Source: Paracoccus nototheniae (GTDB lineage: Bacteria > Pseudomonadota > Alphaproteobacteria > Rhodobacterales > Rhodobacteraceae). Taken from it: DNA of 37,595 bases. Both the position numbers and the translations under genes were made by a program. This document shows, one piece after another, positions 8,284 through 16,887 of this stretch. Every line of letters starts with the position of its first letter. Position 1 is the first letter of the stretch. The stretch spans positions 1-37,595 of the forward strand of contig NZ_RQRT01000044.1 of NCBI RefSeq assembly GCF_004335005.1, given 5' to 3'. The notes beneath the pieces are model-generated. The model had not been told where the DNA came from. It made no database searches and worked only from the letters and a program-made list of their open reading frames with translations.

Positions 8284-9801
8284 TCAGGCATGGGCCTGAT
8301 CGTACAGTCCGGCGTGAAGACGGCGCAGTTCCGCCTTTTGCACCTTGCCCATGACATTGCGCGGCAGCTGATCGACGACGATCACCCGCTTGGGTTGTTT
8401 GAAACGGGCCAGATGGCCCGCCAAAGCGGCGCGGATGGCGTCCGGGTCCAGCGAGGCGTCCTTGGCGACCACGATGGCCGTCACCGCCTCGCCCAGATCG
8501 GCATGGGGCAGGCCGATGACCGCGCTTTCCAGCACGCCGGGCAGGGCGTCGATGGCCTCTTCGACCTCTTTGGGATAGACGTTGTAGCCGCCCGAGATCA
8601 CCAGATCCTTGTCGCGCCCGACGATCCGCAGATAGCCGTCAGCCTCGATCGTGCCCAGATCACCGGTGATGAAGAACCCGTCGGGGCGAAATTCCGACGC
8701 GGTCTTTTCCGGCATGTTCCAATAGCCCTGAAAGACGTTCGGCCCCTTGACCTCGATCAGCCCGATTTCCCCGGCGGGCAGGGGGGTGCCTGTTTCGCGG
8801 TCGGTGATGCGCACGGTGATGCCCGGCAGCGCCATGCCGACGGCACCCGCGATCCGCGCACCCTCGTAGGGGTTCGAGGCGATCATGCAGGTTTCGGTCA
8901 TGCCGTAACGCTCCAGGATCATCTGCCCGGTGCGGTCGTGGAAGGCGCGGTGATCCTCGGCCAGGAGGGGGGCCGATCCCGATACGAACAGGCGCATCCC
9001 GGCGGTGGTCTGCCGGTCCAGCCGGGGCGATTTCAGCAGCCGCGTGTAAAAGGTCGGCACCCCCATCAGCACGGTCGCCCGCGCCATCAGATCGATCGCC
9101 TGATCGGCATCGAATTTGGTCAGAAAGATCATCGTCGCGCCCGACACCAGCGCCATGTTGGCGGCGACGAACAGGCCGTGGGTGTGAAAGATCGGCAGCG
9201 CATGGATCAGCCGGTCATTGGCGTCGAACCGCCAGCAGTCCAGCAACGCCTGCGTGTTCGAGGTCAGGTTGCCATGCGTCAGCACCGCCCCCTTGGACCG
9301 CCCCGTCGTCCCCGAGGTGTAAAGGATCGCCGCCCGGTCGTCGGGGCCGCAGGGATGCACATCCTCGCGCGGGGTGGCGGCGGCTGCGCGGTCGGTCAGC
9401 GAGCCCTGACCGTCCGCACCAAGCGTTTCCACCGCCAGCGCGTCGCTGGCGCGATGGGCGTGACCCGCAGCCTCGGCCGGGTCGCAGACGAACAGGCGCG
9501 GCGCGGCGTCGCCGATGAAATAGTCGATCTCGGACCCGGTATAGGCCGGGTTCAGCGGCAGAAAGATCCCGCCCACCTGCAGCGTGGCCAGATAAAGCGC
9601 GATCGCCTCGGGCGATTTCTCGATCTGGGCGGCGACGCGGTCGCCGGGGCTGACGCCAAGGTCGGTCAGCGCGCCGGCCAGTCGTTCGACCATGTCGCGC
9701 ATCCGGGCAAAGCTGATATCGGGCTGGCCGGGGCGTTCGAACAGGGTCTTGCCCTGCATCACCTCGGCGGTCTGGGTGAAATGGTCGTGGATGGTCTGCA
9801 T
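8284..9801 (-). CDS. matB: Malonyl-CoA synthetase (malonate--CoA ligase)
   Basis: A 505-residue acyl-CoA synthetase of the ANL superfamily. The ATP phosphate loop ILYTSGTTGRSKGAVLTH (about 156-173), the ERYGMTETCMIASNPY motif (about 296-311), the hinge-region FITGDLGTIEADGYLRIVGRDKDLVISGGYNVYP and the C-terminal catalytic lysine in LPRNVMGKVQK are all present. The combination RYGMTET-MI-SNPY is the MatB pattern in which an arginine binds the distal carboxylate of malonate. It converts malonate, ATP and CoA to malonyl-CoA, which the upstream-encoded decarboxylase turns into acetyl-CoA. It follows matA by 37 bases. Confidence 0.93.
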   Translation of the reverse strand: MQTIHDHFTQTAEVMQGKTLFERPGQPDISFARMRDMVERLAGALTDLGVSPGDRVAAQIEKSPEAIALYLATLQVGGIFLPLNPAYTGSEIDYFIGDAAPRLFVCDPAEAAGHAHRASDALAVETLGADGQGSLTDRAAAATPREDVHPCGPDDRAAILYTSGTTGRSKGAVLTHGNLTSNTQALLDCWRFDANDRLIHALPIFHTHGLFVAANMALVSGATMIFLTKFDADQAIDLMARATVLMGVPTFYTRLLKSPRLDRQTTAGMRLFVSGSAPLLAEDHRAFHDRTGQMILERYGMTETCMIASNPYEGARIAGAVGMALPGITVRITDRETGTPLPAGEIGLIEVKGPNVFQGYWNMPEKTASEFRPDGFFITGDLGTIEADGYLRIVGRDKDLVISGGYNVYPKEVEEAIDALPGVLESAVIGLPHADLGEAVTAIVVAKDASLDPDAIRAALAGHLARFKQPKRVIVVDQLPRNVMGKVQKAELRRLHAGLYDQAHA

Positions 9802-9838
9802 GTGGTCTCCTCCCTCATGGTCTTGTCGTCTTGTGATT

Positions 9839-11161
9839 TCAGGCCTTCAGTGCGGCGGCAAGCTGGGCGCCATGGGCGACCGCGCCATCGCGGATGAAGG
9901 CTTCGTGCCGGTCCTCGATCCGGTCCAGTTCGTACAGATAATTGATCATCAGCCCATGCGCCGATTTCAGCGCTGAGGGGGCCAGATCGGCGGGCCAGTT
10001 CAGCCGGTGCGCGCTGGCGCCGTTGCCCAGATGGAACCGCGCCACCGGATCGGCGGGCTGCCCGCCCCGGCCCCTGGCGGTCACGATATACCGCGCGGCC
10101 ACGGCCAGCACCTGCGGGCGCAGGGCCTCGATCGCGCCGGGATCGCCGGTCCAGCCGCCCGCCAGCGCCTCGCGCAGCGCCACGGCCTGCGGATCGTCTT
10201 GTGCGGCCAGCCAGCTTGCAAAACCGGGCACCGGCGACAGCGTCACGAATGTCCGCAGATCGGGCAGTTCGGATGACAGCACCGCCACCACCTGCTTGAT
10301 CAGGAAATTGCCAAAGCTGACGCCCTTCAACCCGGCAAGGCTGTTGTTGATGGAATAGAAGACCGCCGTATCTGCAGGCGCCGCGTCGCGCGCCTCGGGG
10401 GTTGTGTCCGGGGCGGTCAGGATCGGGGCGATGGCATCGGGCACCCCCTGGGTCAGCGCCACCTCGACGAAGATCAGCGGCTCGTCACCGGTCGCGGGGT
10501 GGAAAAAGGCATAGAGCCTGCGGTCATTATCGGCCAGACGCCGCTTCAGATCGGGCCAGCCCTGCATCTGGTGGACGCTTTCATATTCCATCAGCTTTTC
10601 AAGGATCGCGGCGGGCGCGTTCCAGTCGATCCGCCGCATGGTCAGGAAACCGCGGTTGAACCAGCTGGCCAGCAGATGCGCGAAATCCTGATCGATGGGG
10701 GCCAGTACCTTGTCGCTGCGGATCGCTGCCAGCAGATCCTGACGCATCCGCACCAGCCGCAGCGTCGCGCCGGGCGCCATGTTCAGCCGCCGCAGCAGGG
10801 TCTGGCGTGCCGGTTCCACCGCCTGAAACAGCCCCGCCACCGCCGCCGCATCGGGGCTTGCGTCCCATGTCGCATAGGCCGCGCGGATCGCGCCCGCATC
10901 GACGCCGTGATCGTCTCGCAGCGCGCGGAAAAACTCCAGCCGCTGATCGGCGTCCAGTTCGGCATAGGCCGACAGTGCCTGATCGGCCACCGCCACCCGC
11001 GCCGCATCCCCGATCCGCCCCATCAGCACCGCGCAGGCGACCCGTGCGCGTTCGGATGCCGGACGGGCCAGCGCCTTCAGCGTCTCGGCCTCGCCACCGC
11101 GCTTGCGCCGTGTGATCGCCTCGACGAAATCGGTCAGAAATGCCAGTCGTTGCTTGCCCAT
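9839..11161 (-). CDS. matA: Malonyl-CoA decarboxylase
   Basis: A 440-residue malonyl-CoA decarboxylase (EC 4.1.1.9). The helical N-terminal domain (to about residue 160) precedes the acetyltransferase-like catalytic domain. The catalytic Ser in FVTLSPVPGF (S309) and His in FHLGNGASAHRLNW (H377) are both present, as are the FFHPATGDEPLIFVEVAL and YSINNSLAGLKGVSFGNFLIKQV segments. The ATG at 11161 is preferred over an in-frame start at 11179 because GGGGAGG sits 6 bases before it. It is the first gene of the mat/mad operon, directly behind a GntR-type operator, and produces acetyl-CoA and CO2. Confidence 0.95.
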   Translation of the reverse strand: MGKQRLAFLTDFVEAITRRKRGGEAETLKALARPASERARVACAVLMGRIGDAARVAVADQALSAYAELDADQRLEFFRALRDDHGVDAGAIRAAYATWDASPDAAAVAGLFQAVEPARQTLLRRLNMAPGATLRLVRMRQDLLAAIRSDKVLAPIDQDFAHLLASWFNRGFLTMRRIDWNAPAAILEKLMEYESVHQMQGWPDLKRRLADNDRRLYAFFHPATGDEPLIFVEVALTQGVPDAIAPILTAPDTTPEARDAAPADTAVFYSINNSLAGLKGVSFGNFLIKQVVAVLSSELPDLRTFVTLSPVPGFASWLAAQDDPQAVALREALAGGWTGDPGAIEALRPQVLAVAARYIVTARGRGGQPADPVARFHLGNGASAHRLNWPADLAPSALKSAHGLMINYLYELDRIEDRHEAFIRDGAVAHGAQLAAALKA

Positions 11162-11202
11162 GATGATCCTCCCCCTCAAGTGATATACACCGAATCGGGC
11201 GT

Positions 11203-11217
11203 GTTGTATATAACAAC
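11203..11217. promoter_or_regulatory. Candidate MatR operator between matA and matR
   Basis: The inverted repeat GTTGT-ATATA-ACAAC is in the 116-bp divergent gap, 42 bases before the matA start. FCD-type GntR repressors of the MatR group bind TTGTATACAA-like palindromes, so this is the obvious site for the adjacent regulator. A weaker related string, TGATATACAC, lies at 11181-11190 and could be a second half-site or part of a promoter. Confidence 0.65.
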
Positions 11218-11277
11218 CCTCCGCATGGACTTTTGGCTGGGCCTGCGGTGGAATAAGCGGCCAGAACAGGTGCCCCG

Positions 11278-11973
11278 ATGATCCTTCCGACCGCGCAACG
11301 CATCCGACTTGCCTTGGAAAACGCCATTGTGGATGGGCGTCTGCTGCCGGGCCAGCAGATCGACCCCGAACAGGTCGCGCTGGATTACGGCTGTTCGCGC
11401 ACCCCCGTCCGCGAGGCTCTGCAGGCGCTGGAGGCGTCGGGCCTGCTGATCGTCATGCCCAAGCGCGGCACCTTTGTGGCCAAGCTGGGCGTGGCCGAAC
11501 TGATGGACCGGTTCGAGCTGATGGCCGAGCTGGAATCCTTTTGCGCGCGTCTGGCCTGCCGCCGCCGCGACGCGTCCGATCTGGCCCGGATCGAGGCCAG
11601 CCTGATCGCCTGCGAGGGGGCGCGCCACGATCCCGACCGCTATTATGTCGAAAACACCGCCTTTCATCAGGCGATCTATCGCGCCGCCCATAATCCGTTT
11701 CTGGAGGCCGAGACCCGCCGCCTGCAGGCGATCCTGCAGCCCTATCGCCGCCGACAGCTGCAGGCGGTGGGGCGCGTCGCCACCTCGTTCGACGAACATC
11801 GCCGCATCGCCGCGGCGATCCGCGACGGTGACGGGGATGCTGCGGCACGGGCGATGACCGATCATGTGCTGGTGCAGGGCGAACGGTTCCGCGATCTGGT
11901 CGCGATGGTGGACCGTCTGTCCCATGCCCGGCCCCCGGCGCGGACCGGCGGCGCGGCGATCCCGCCGTCCTGA
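11278..11973 (+). CDS. matR: GntR-family (FCD) malonate regulator
   Basis: A 231-residue regulator. The winged helix-turn-helix covers about residues 5-70, with the recognition region ALDYGCSRTPVREALQALEASGLL. It is followed by an all-helical FCD ligand domain with the metal-binding residues typical of the group (FHQAIYRAAHN and late His residues in DEHRRI and TDHVL). It is divergent from the malonate operon, and MatR orthologues repress mat genes until malonate is present; that role is inferred from position. The operator candidate is 61 bases upstream of its own ATG, so autoregulation is likely. Its RBS (AGGTG) is weak. Confidence 0.85.
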   Translation: MILPTAQRIRLALENAIVDGRLLPGQQIDPEQVALDYGCSRTPVREALQALEASGLLIVMPKRGTFVAKLGVAELMDRFELMAELESFCARLACRRRDASDLARIEASLIACEGARHDPDRYYVENTAFHQAIYRAAHNPFLEAETRRLQAILQPYRRRQLQAVGRVATSFDEHRRIAAAIRDGDGDAAARAMTDHVLVQGERFRDLVAMVDRLSHARPPARTGGAAIPPS

Positions 11974-12049
11974 CGGCGGCTTTGGTCCCCTGTCCCGCAG
12001 GCGGGTCATGGAATGTCCCGTGCGGTTCATGTTAAGGCAGGACCATGCA

Positions 12050-12070
12050 GGGGCCGACAGGATCGGCCCC
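12050..12070 (+). terminator. Hairpin between matR and the KGSADH gene
   Basis: A perfect 8-bp stem GGGGCCGA / TCGGCCCC with a 5-base loop CAGGA, 76 bases after the matR stop and 71 bases before the next ATG. The sequence after it is C/T-rich (CTCCGCTCCCCTT) but lacks a real T-run. It probably separates the malonate locus from the next transcription unit. Confidence 0.55.
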
Positions 12071-12141
12071 CTCCGCTCCCCTTGCACGGGGATCACTCTG
12101 ACGACCGACGCCGCATGGCGTGAACGGACAGGATGCTCGAC

Positions 12142-13656
12142 ATGACCCATATTCCCCACGGTGCCCATCTGATCGCAGGCCAGCAGATTGCCACGACCGC
12201 TCGGTTCACCTCGGACCCCGCGCATGGCGATGCGCATCAGTTTTCGATCGGCAATCCCGATCTGGTGGCCAAGGCTTGCGCCGCTGCCGAGGCCGCCTTT
12301 GACGATTTCGCCGCCACCACGCGCGAGGATCGCGCCCGCCTGCTGGAGACGATCGCCGACCAGATCGAGGCCCGGGCCGAGGCGATCACCCTGATCGGCA
12401 GCCAGGAAACCGGCCTGCCCGAAGGCCGCCTGCAGGGCGAGCGGGGCCGCACCACCGGCCAGCTACGCCTGTTCGCGGATCATATCCGCAAGGGCGATTA
12501 TCTGGACCGCCGCCATGACGCGGCGCTGCCCGACCGTCAGCCGATGGCGCGCCCCGATCTGCGGATGATCCAGCGGCCCATCGGCCCGGTCGCGGTCTTT
12601 GGCGCCTCGAACTTTCCGCTGGCCTTCTCGGTCGCGGGCGGGGACACGGCGGCGGCGCTGGCCGCAGGCTGCCCGGTCGTGGTCAAGGGCCATTCTGCGC
12701 ATCCCGGCACCGGCGAGATCGTCGGCGACGCCATCGTCGCGGCGCTGGCCGAATGCGGCCTGAACCCCGGCATCTTCAGTCTTGTCCAGGGCGGCAAGCG
12801 CGATGTGGGCGAGGCGCTGGTCACCGATCCGCGCATCAAGGCGGTCGGCTTCACAGGCAGCCTTGGCGGCGGTCGGGCGCTTTACAACCTGTGCGCCGCG
12901 CGCCCCGAGCCGATTCCCTTCTTTGGCGAATTGGGCAGCGTCAACCCGATGTTCGTGCTGCCTCAGGCGCTGGCCGCGCGGGGCGAGGCGATCGCCACGG
13001 GTTGGGCGGGCAGCCTGACCATGGGCGCGGGCCAGTTCTGCACCAATCCCGGCATTGCCGTGCTGATCGACGGCCCCGAGGCCGATGCCTTCGTGGCGAC
13101 GGTCACGGCGGCGCTGGTCAAGGTCGCGCCCCAGACCATGCTGACCCCCGGCATGGCCACGGCCTATCGCGACGGCGCCGCGCGGATCGCCAAGGGGCAG
13201 GGCGTGCAATCCCTGCTGGCGGTCGATGCGGATGCCCGCGCCGCCGGGCCGCATCTGTATCAGGTGGGTGCCGCCGACTGGATGGCCGATCACGGCCTGT
13301 CGGACGAGGTGTTCGGCCCGCTTGGGCTGGTCATCCGCGTGGCCGATGCCGCCCAGATGGAGGAGGTCGCCCGCCGCTTTGCCGGTCAGCTGACCGCGAC
13401 GCTGCAGCTGGACGACGCTGACACCGATCTGGGCCGCCGCCTGCTGCCGGTGCTGGAACGCATGGCGGGCCGGGTTCTGGCCAACGGCTTTCCGACCGGG
13501 GTCGAGGTCGCGGATACGATGGTTCATGGCGGTCCCTATCCGGCCTCGACGAATTTCGGCGCGACCTCGGTCGGCACGCTGTCGATCCGGCGCTTCCTGC
13601 GCCCGGTCTGCTATCAGAACCTGCCCGAGGCCCTGCTGCCGCAGGATCTGGGCTGA
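12142..13656 (+). CDS. Alpha-ketoglutarate semialdehyde dehydrogenase (2,5-dioxovalerate dehydrogenase)
   Basis: A 504-residue NADP-type aldehyde dehydrogenase of the KGSADH group. The nucleophile cysteine is in MGAGQFCTNPG (near residue 300) and the general-base glutamate in FFGELGSVNP (near 263). The cofactor region FGASNFPLAFSVAGGDTAAALAAGCPVVVKGH and the GFTGSLGGGRAL loop are typical. It oxidises 2,5-dioxopentanoate to alpha-ketoglutarate, the shared last step of non-phosphorylative pentonate, glucarate and trans-4-hydroxyproline breakdown. Two starts are possible; ATG 12142 has AGGA 8 bases upstream, while ATG 12133 would add three residues. It pairs with the mutarotase homologue just downstream and could serve both the sugar-acid genes and the hydroxyproline genes of this window. 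Confidence 0.85.
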   Translation: MTHIPHGAHLIAGQQIATTARFTSDPAHGDAHQFSIGNPDLVAKACAAAEAAFDDFAATTREDRARLLETIADQIEARAEAITLIGSQETGLPEGRLQGERGRTTGQLRLFADHIRKGDYLDRRHDAALPDRQPMARPDLRMIQRPIGPVAVFGASNFPLAFSVAGGDTAAALAAGCPVVVKGHSAHPGTGEIVGDAIVAALAECGLNPGIFSLVQGGKRDVGEALVTDPRIKAVGFTGSLGGGRALYNLCAARPEPIPFFGELGSVNPMFVLPQALAARGEAIATGWAGSLTMGAGQFCTNPGIAVLIDGPEADAFVATVTAALVKVAPQTMLTPGMATAYRDGAARIAKGQGVQSLLAVDADARAAGPHLYQVGAADWMADHGLSDEVFGPLGLVIRVADAAQMEEVARRFAGQLTATLQLDDADTDLGRRLLPVLERMAGRVLANGFPTGVEVADTMVHGGPYPASTNFGATSVGTLSIRRFLRPVCYQNLPEALLPQDLG

Positions 13657-13720
13657 TCGTCTGATCGCCGGGGCGCCTGTCAGGTGCCCCGGTTCCGCCC
13701 TTGAAAGGACACCCCTCGCG

Positions 13721-14152
13721 ATGCTGAAAACTCTTAATCCGCTGCTGACCGGCGATCTGCTGGCGATCCTGGCCGATATGGGCCATGGGGACGAAATCGT
13801 CATCACCGACGCCAACTTCCCCGCCGACAGCATGGCGCAGCGGCTGGTCCGCCTGCCCGGCATCAGTGCCACCGATGCGCTGGATGCGGTGCTGTCGCTG
13901 CTGCCCCTGGATGATTTCGTCGATCACCCCGCCGCCGCCATGGACGCGCCGGGCGAGACGCCGCCGATTTATCCCGAATTCGAGGCCGCGCTGGCCCAGG
14001 CCGAAGGCCGCCCCCTGACGCTGGAACCGCTTGAACGGTTCGCCTTTTACGAGCGGACCCGCGCCGCCTATGCCGTCATCGCGACCGGAGAGCGCAGGCT
14101 CTATGCCAATATCATCCTGAAAAAAGGCGTGATCCGGTCGCCCGAGGCCTGA
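13721..14152 (+). CDS. fucU: RbsD/FucU family sugar mutarotase, fucose-mutarotase-like
   Basis: A 143-residue protein of normal FucU length. The signature MGHGDEIVITDANFPADSMAQRLVRLPG (about 23-50) carries the catalytic His of this family, and the end (RFAFYERTRAAYAVIATGERRLYANIILKKGV) is characteristic of FucU rather than RbsD. Members interconvert anomers of L-fucose and similar sugars. It lies 64 bases after KGSADH in the same direction. A mutarotase implies that a free sugar such as L-fucose or the stereochemically related D-arabinose enters the pathway, but no sugar 1-dehydrogenase or lactonase is recognised here. AAGGAC precedes the ATG. Longer in-frame extensions overlap KGSADH and are rejected. 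Confidence 0.85.
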   Translation: MLKTLNPLLTGDLLAILADMGHGDEIVITDANFPADSMAQRLVRLPGISATDALDAVLSLLPLDDFVDHPAAAMDAPGETPPIYPEFEAALAQAEGRPLTLEPLERFAFYERTRAAYAVIATGERRLYANIILKKGVIRSPEA

Positions 14153-14172
14153 TCCGACCGCCACGGTCTGGG

Positions 14173-14201
14173 CCGGGCCGGGGATGAACCCCTTGGCCCG
14201 G
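14173..14201. terminator. Hairpin between converging fucU and sugar-acid dehydratase genes
   Basis: Outer arms CCGGGCC / GGCCCGG and inner arms GGGG / CCCC around the loop ATGAA, with a two-base TT bulge on the right side. It sits midway between two converging stop codons, 21 and 20 bases away, which suits a bidirectional terminator. Confidence 0.6.
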
Positions 14202-14221
14202 TTCTGCCCTGCCTGGCGCGA

Positions 14222-16000
14222 TCAGTGGTTGTGGCGCGGCAGATTGTCCGAAATGCGCTGAAACTCCTCGGCGCCCGCGATGGTCGCGCCGCGATCCAGC
14301 TGGGTGACCGTCTGGCGATAGATCCTTTGCCAGGGCGTGGCCGAGGCGGGCACGCCGGGAATGCCCTCGGCCTTGCGGGCGGTGATCTGCGCCTCGTCCA
14401 CCAGCATGTCGCATTGGCCCTTGTTCAGGTCGATGCGGATGCGGTCGCCGGTGCGCAGCCATGCCAGCCCCCCGCCCGCCGCGCTTTCCGGCGAGGCGTT
14501 CAGTATCGAGGGGCTGTCGGCCGTGCCCGATTGCCGCCCGTCGCCGATGGTCGGCAGGCTGCGGATGCCCGCCCGGATCAGCCGGTCGGGGGGCTGCATG
14601 TTCACCACCTCGGCCGCCCCCGGCCAGCCAAGCGGCCCGGCGCCGCGGATCACCAGAATGGAATCCTCGTCGATGGCCAGATCCGGATCGTTGATCCGCG
14701 CATGATAGTCGCCCGATCCGTCAAAGACAAAGGCCGTGCCCTCGAAGATGTTCTCGCGTCCCGGCTGTGACAGATAGCGGGCGCGGAAATCCTCGGAGAT
14801 CGCGCTGGTCTTCATGATCGCGAAATCGAACAGATTGCCGCGCAGAACCAGAAAGCCCGCCCGGTCCATCATCGGCGCCGAGAAGGGCTTGATCACCTCG
14901 CGGTCCGGGCTTTCGCGGCCCGCCAGATTTTCAGCCATGGTCTTGCCGGTCACGGTCGGGCAATCGCCGTCCAGCATCCCCGCCTGCAGCAATTCCCACA
15001 TCACGGCAGGCACGCCGCCCGCGCGGTGAAACCGTTCGCCAAGATAGGCGCCCGAGGGCTGGACATTGGCCAGCAGCGGCACGTCATAGCCATGGCGCTG
15101 CCAGTCTTCGGGCTGCAGATCGACCCCGGCATGCAGCGCCATCGCCATCAGATGCGGCTGTGCATTGGTCGATCCGCCAATCGCCGAATTCAGCCGGATC
15201 GCGTTCAGAAACGCCGCCCGCGTCAGGATCTGCGACGGGCGGATGTCCTGACGGACCAGCTCCACCGCGCGCAATCCGGTGCGATAGGCGATCTGGCCGC
15301 GTTCGCGATAGGCGGCGGGGATCGCCGCGCAGCCGGTCAGCGACATGCCCAAAGCCTCAGCAATGGCGTTCATCGTGGACGCGGTGCCCATCGTGTTGCA
15401 ATGGCCGATGGAGGGCGCCGAATCCAACGCGGTTTGCAGGAATTCGTCGCGGCTGATCTCGCCCGCCGCCAGCTTGCGGCGCGATTGCCAGATGACAGTG
15501 CCCGAACCGACCAGCCGCCCCTCGTGCCAGCCATCCAGCATCGGGCCGCCCGACAGAACGATCGCGGGCAGATCGACCGTCGCCGCCGCCATGATGGCGC
15601 TTGGCGTGGTCTTGTCGCAGCCGGTCGTCAGCACCACCCCGTCGAACGGATAGCCATAGAGCAGCTCGACCAGACCCAGATAGGCCAGATTGCGGTCCAG
15701 CGCCGCCGTGGGCCGCTTGCAGTTCTCGAACAGCGGATGGCTGGGAAATTCGATCGGGATGCCGCCCGCATCGCGGATGCCGTCGCGCACGCGTTTCGCC
15801 AGATCCAGATGGTGGCGGTTGCAGGGGTTCAGGTCGCTGCCCGATTGCGCGATGCCGATGATCGGCTTGCCGGACCGCAATTCCTCGGGCGTGGTGCCGT
15901 AATTCATGAAGCGTTCAAGATAGAGCGCGGTCATGTCGGCATGATCGGGATTGTCGAACCAGTCCTGCGACCGCAGGCGGCGGGGGGTCGGGTCGGTCAT
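14222..16000 (-). CDS. IlvD/Edd family sugar-acid dehydratase (L-arabonate / D-xylonate dehydratase type)
   Basis: A 592-residue Fe-S dehydratase. Three cysteines, C60 (SDLNPCN), C128 (TTGCDKTTPSA) and C201 (GHCNTMGTASTM), sit at the cluster-ligand positions known for the [2Fe-2S] L-arabonate dehydratase of Rhizobium leguminosarum. The C-terminal GDGRQSGTADSPSILN holds the serine expected to act as base. The opening LRSQDWFDNPDHADMTALYLERFMNYG is the pentonate-dehydratase form, not IlvD. It would convert an aldonate to its 2-keto-3-deoxy acid. Its ATG overlaps the stop of the upstream reductase gene (ATGA), so it is the last gene of a coupled trio. Sugar stereochemistry cannot be read from sequence. 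Confidence 0.88.
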   Translation of the reverse strand: MTDPTPRRLRSQDWFDNPDHADMTALYLERFMNYGTTPEELRSGKPIIGIAQSGSDLNPCNRHHLDLAKRVRDGIRDAGGIPIEFPSHPLFENCKRPTAALDRNLAYLGLVELLYGYPFDGVVLTTGCDKTTPSAIMAAATVDLPAIVLSGGPMLDGWHEGRLVGSGTVIWQSRRKLAAGEISRDEFLQTALDSAPSIGHCNTMGTASTMNAIAEALGMSLTGCAAIPAAYRERGQIAYRTGLRAVELVRQDIRPSQILTRAAFLNAIRLNSAIGGSTNAQPHLMAMALHAGVDLQPEDWQRHGYDVPLLANVQPSGAYLGERFHRAGGVPAVMWELLQAGMLDGDCPTVTGKTMAENLAGRESPDREVIKPFSAPMMDRAGFLVLRGNLFDFAIMKTSAISEDFRARYLSQPGRENIFEGTAFVFDGSGDYHARINDPDLAIDEDSILVIRGAGPLGWPGAAEVVNMQPPDRLIRAGIRSLPTIGDGRQSGTADSPSILNASPESAAGGGLAWLRTGDRIRIDLNKGQCDMLVDEAQITARKAEGIPGVPASATPWQRIYRQTVTQLDRGATIAGAEEFQRISDNLPRHNH

Positions 16001-16887
16001 GTCCGGTCCCTCCGGTCGGAGGAGGGGTTGATCGCCTCAAGATGCATCAACAGCCCGCTGTGATCGGCCTCGCCATGGCCTGCCGCCACGAAATCGGTGA
16101 ACGAGGCGCGCACGCTGGTCGTCAAGGGCAGGGTCAGGCCGTTGGCATCGGCCAGTTCGGCCACCGCGTCCAGATCCTTCAGTTGCAGGCGCGACAGCCC
16201 GCCCGGCGCGAAATCGCGGGTGACCATGCGCCCGCCATGCAGCTCCAGAATGCGGCTTTCGGCAAAGCCGCCCCGGATCGCGTCGCGGAACTTGGCGCGG
16301 TCGGCGCCCCCGGCCTCGACCAGCATCATCGCCTCGGCCACGGCGCCAATGGTGACGGCGACGATCTGCTGGTTGGCCAGCTTGCAGACCTGTCCCGCGC
16401 CGGATGGCCCGACATGGGTCAGCCGTCCAAGCGGGGTCATCAGCGGCGCGATGCGGTCGATCACATCCGCATCGCCCCCGGCCATCAGCGCCAGCGTCCC
16501 GGCCACAGCCCCCGCCACCCCGCCCGAGACGGGGCAATCGACATGGGCCAGCCCCATGCCTTCCAGCCGCTGCGCGTGGTCGCGGGCCAGATGCGGCGCG
16601 ATGGACGAGGTGTCGATGACCACCGCCCCCGGCGCCATCGCCGCCGCCGTGCCAAGATCGAACAGCACATGCGCGACCGCAGGCCCGTCCGACAGCATGG
16701 TAAAGACCACCTGCGCCCCGGCCACCGCCTGCGCGGGATCGGCGGCGACCATCGCCCCGTCTGCGGCCAGTGCCTGCGCCTTGTCGGACGCGCGGTTCCA
16801 GACGGTCACCGCATGGCCCGCCGCCAGCAGGCGCCGCACCATCGGCGCACCCATCAGCCCGGTTCCCAGAAACGCGATATGGGTCAC
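15997..16887 (-). CDS. 3-hydroxyisobutyrate dehydrogenase family NAD(P)-dependent oxidoreductase
   Basis: A 296-residue beta-hydroxyacid dehydrogenase. The Rossmann loop IAFLGTGLMGAPMVRRL is at 4-20, the substrate motif DCPVSGGVAGAVAGTLALMAGG at 117-138, and the catalytic Lys in GAGQVCKLANQQ is K169. The family includes tartronate semialdehyde reductase (GarR/GlxR), L-threonate dehydrogenase (LtnD) and 3-hydroxyisobutyrate dehydrogenase; the exact substrate is open. The start is GTG at 16887, overlapping the stop of the DenD-like gene (GTGA), with a G-rich site upstream, and its own stop overlaps the dehydratase ATG. The close coupling argues for a role in the same sugar-acid pathway. Confidence 0.85.
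   Translation of the reverse strand: MTHIAFLGTGLMGAPMVRRLLAAGHAVTVWNRASDKAQALAADGAMVAADPAQAVAGAQVVFTMLSDGPAVAHVLFDLGTAAAMAPGAVVIDTSSIAPHLARDHAQRLEGMGLAHVDCPVSGGVAGAVAGTLALMAGGDADVIDRIAPLMTPLGRLTHVGPSGAGQVCKLANQQIVAVTIGAVAEAMMLVEAGGADRAKFRDAIRGGFAESRILELHGGRMVTRDFAPGGLSRLQLKDLDAVAELADANGLTLPLTTSVRASFTDFVAAGHGEADHSGLLMHLEAINPSSDRRDRT

Noticed and set aside
8281..9897. Plus-strand open frame (538 codons) opposite matB
   Set aside because: Antisense shadow; matB has complete ANL-family motifs.
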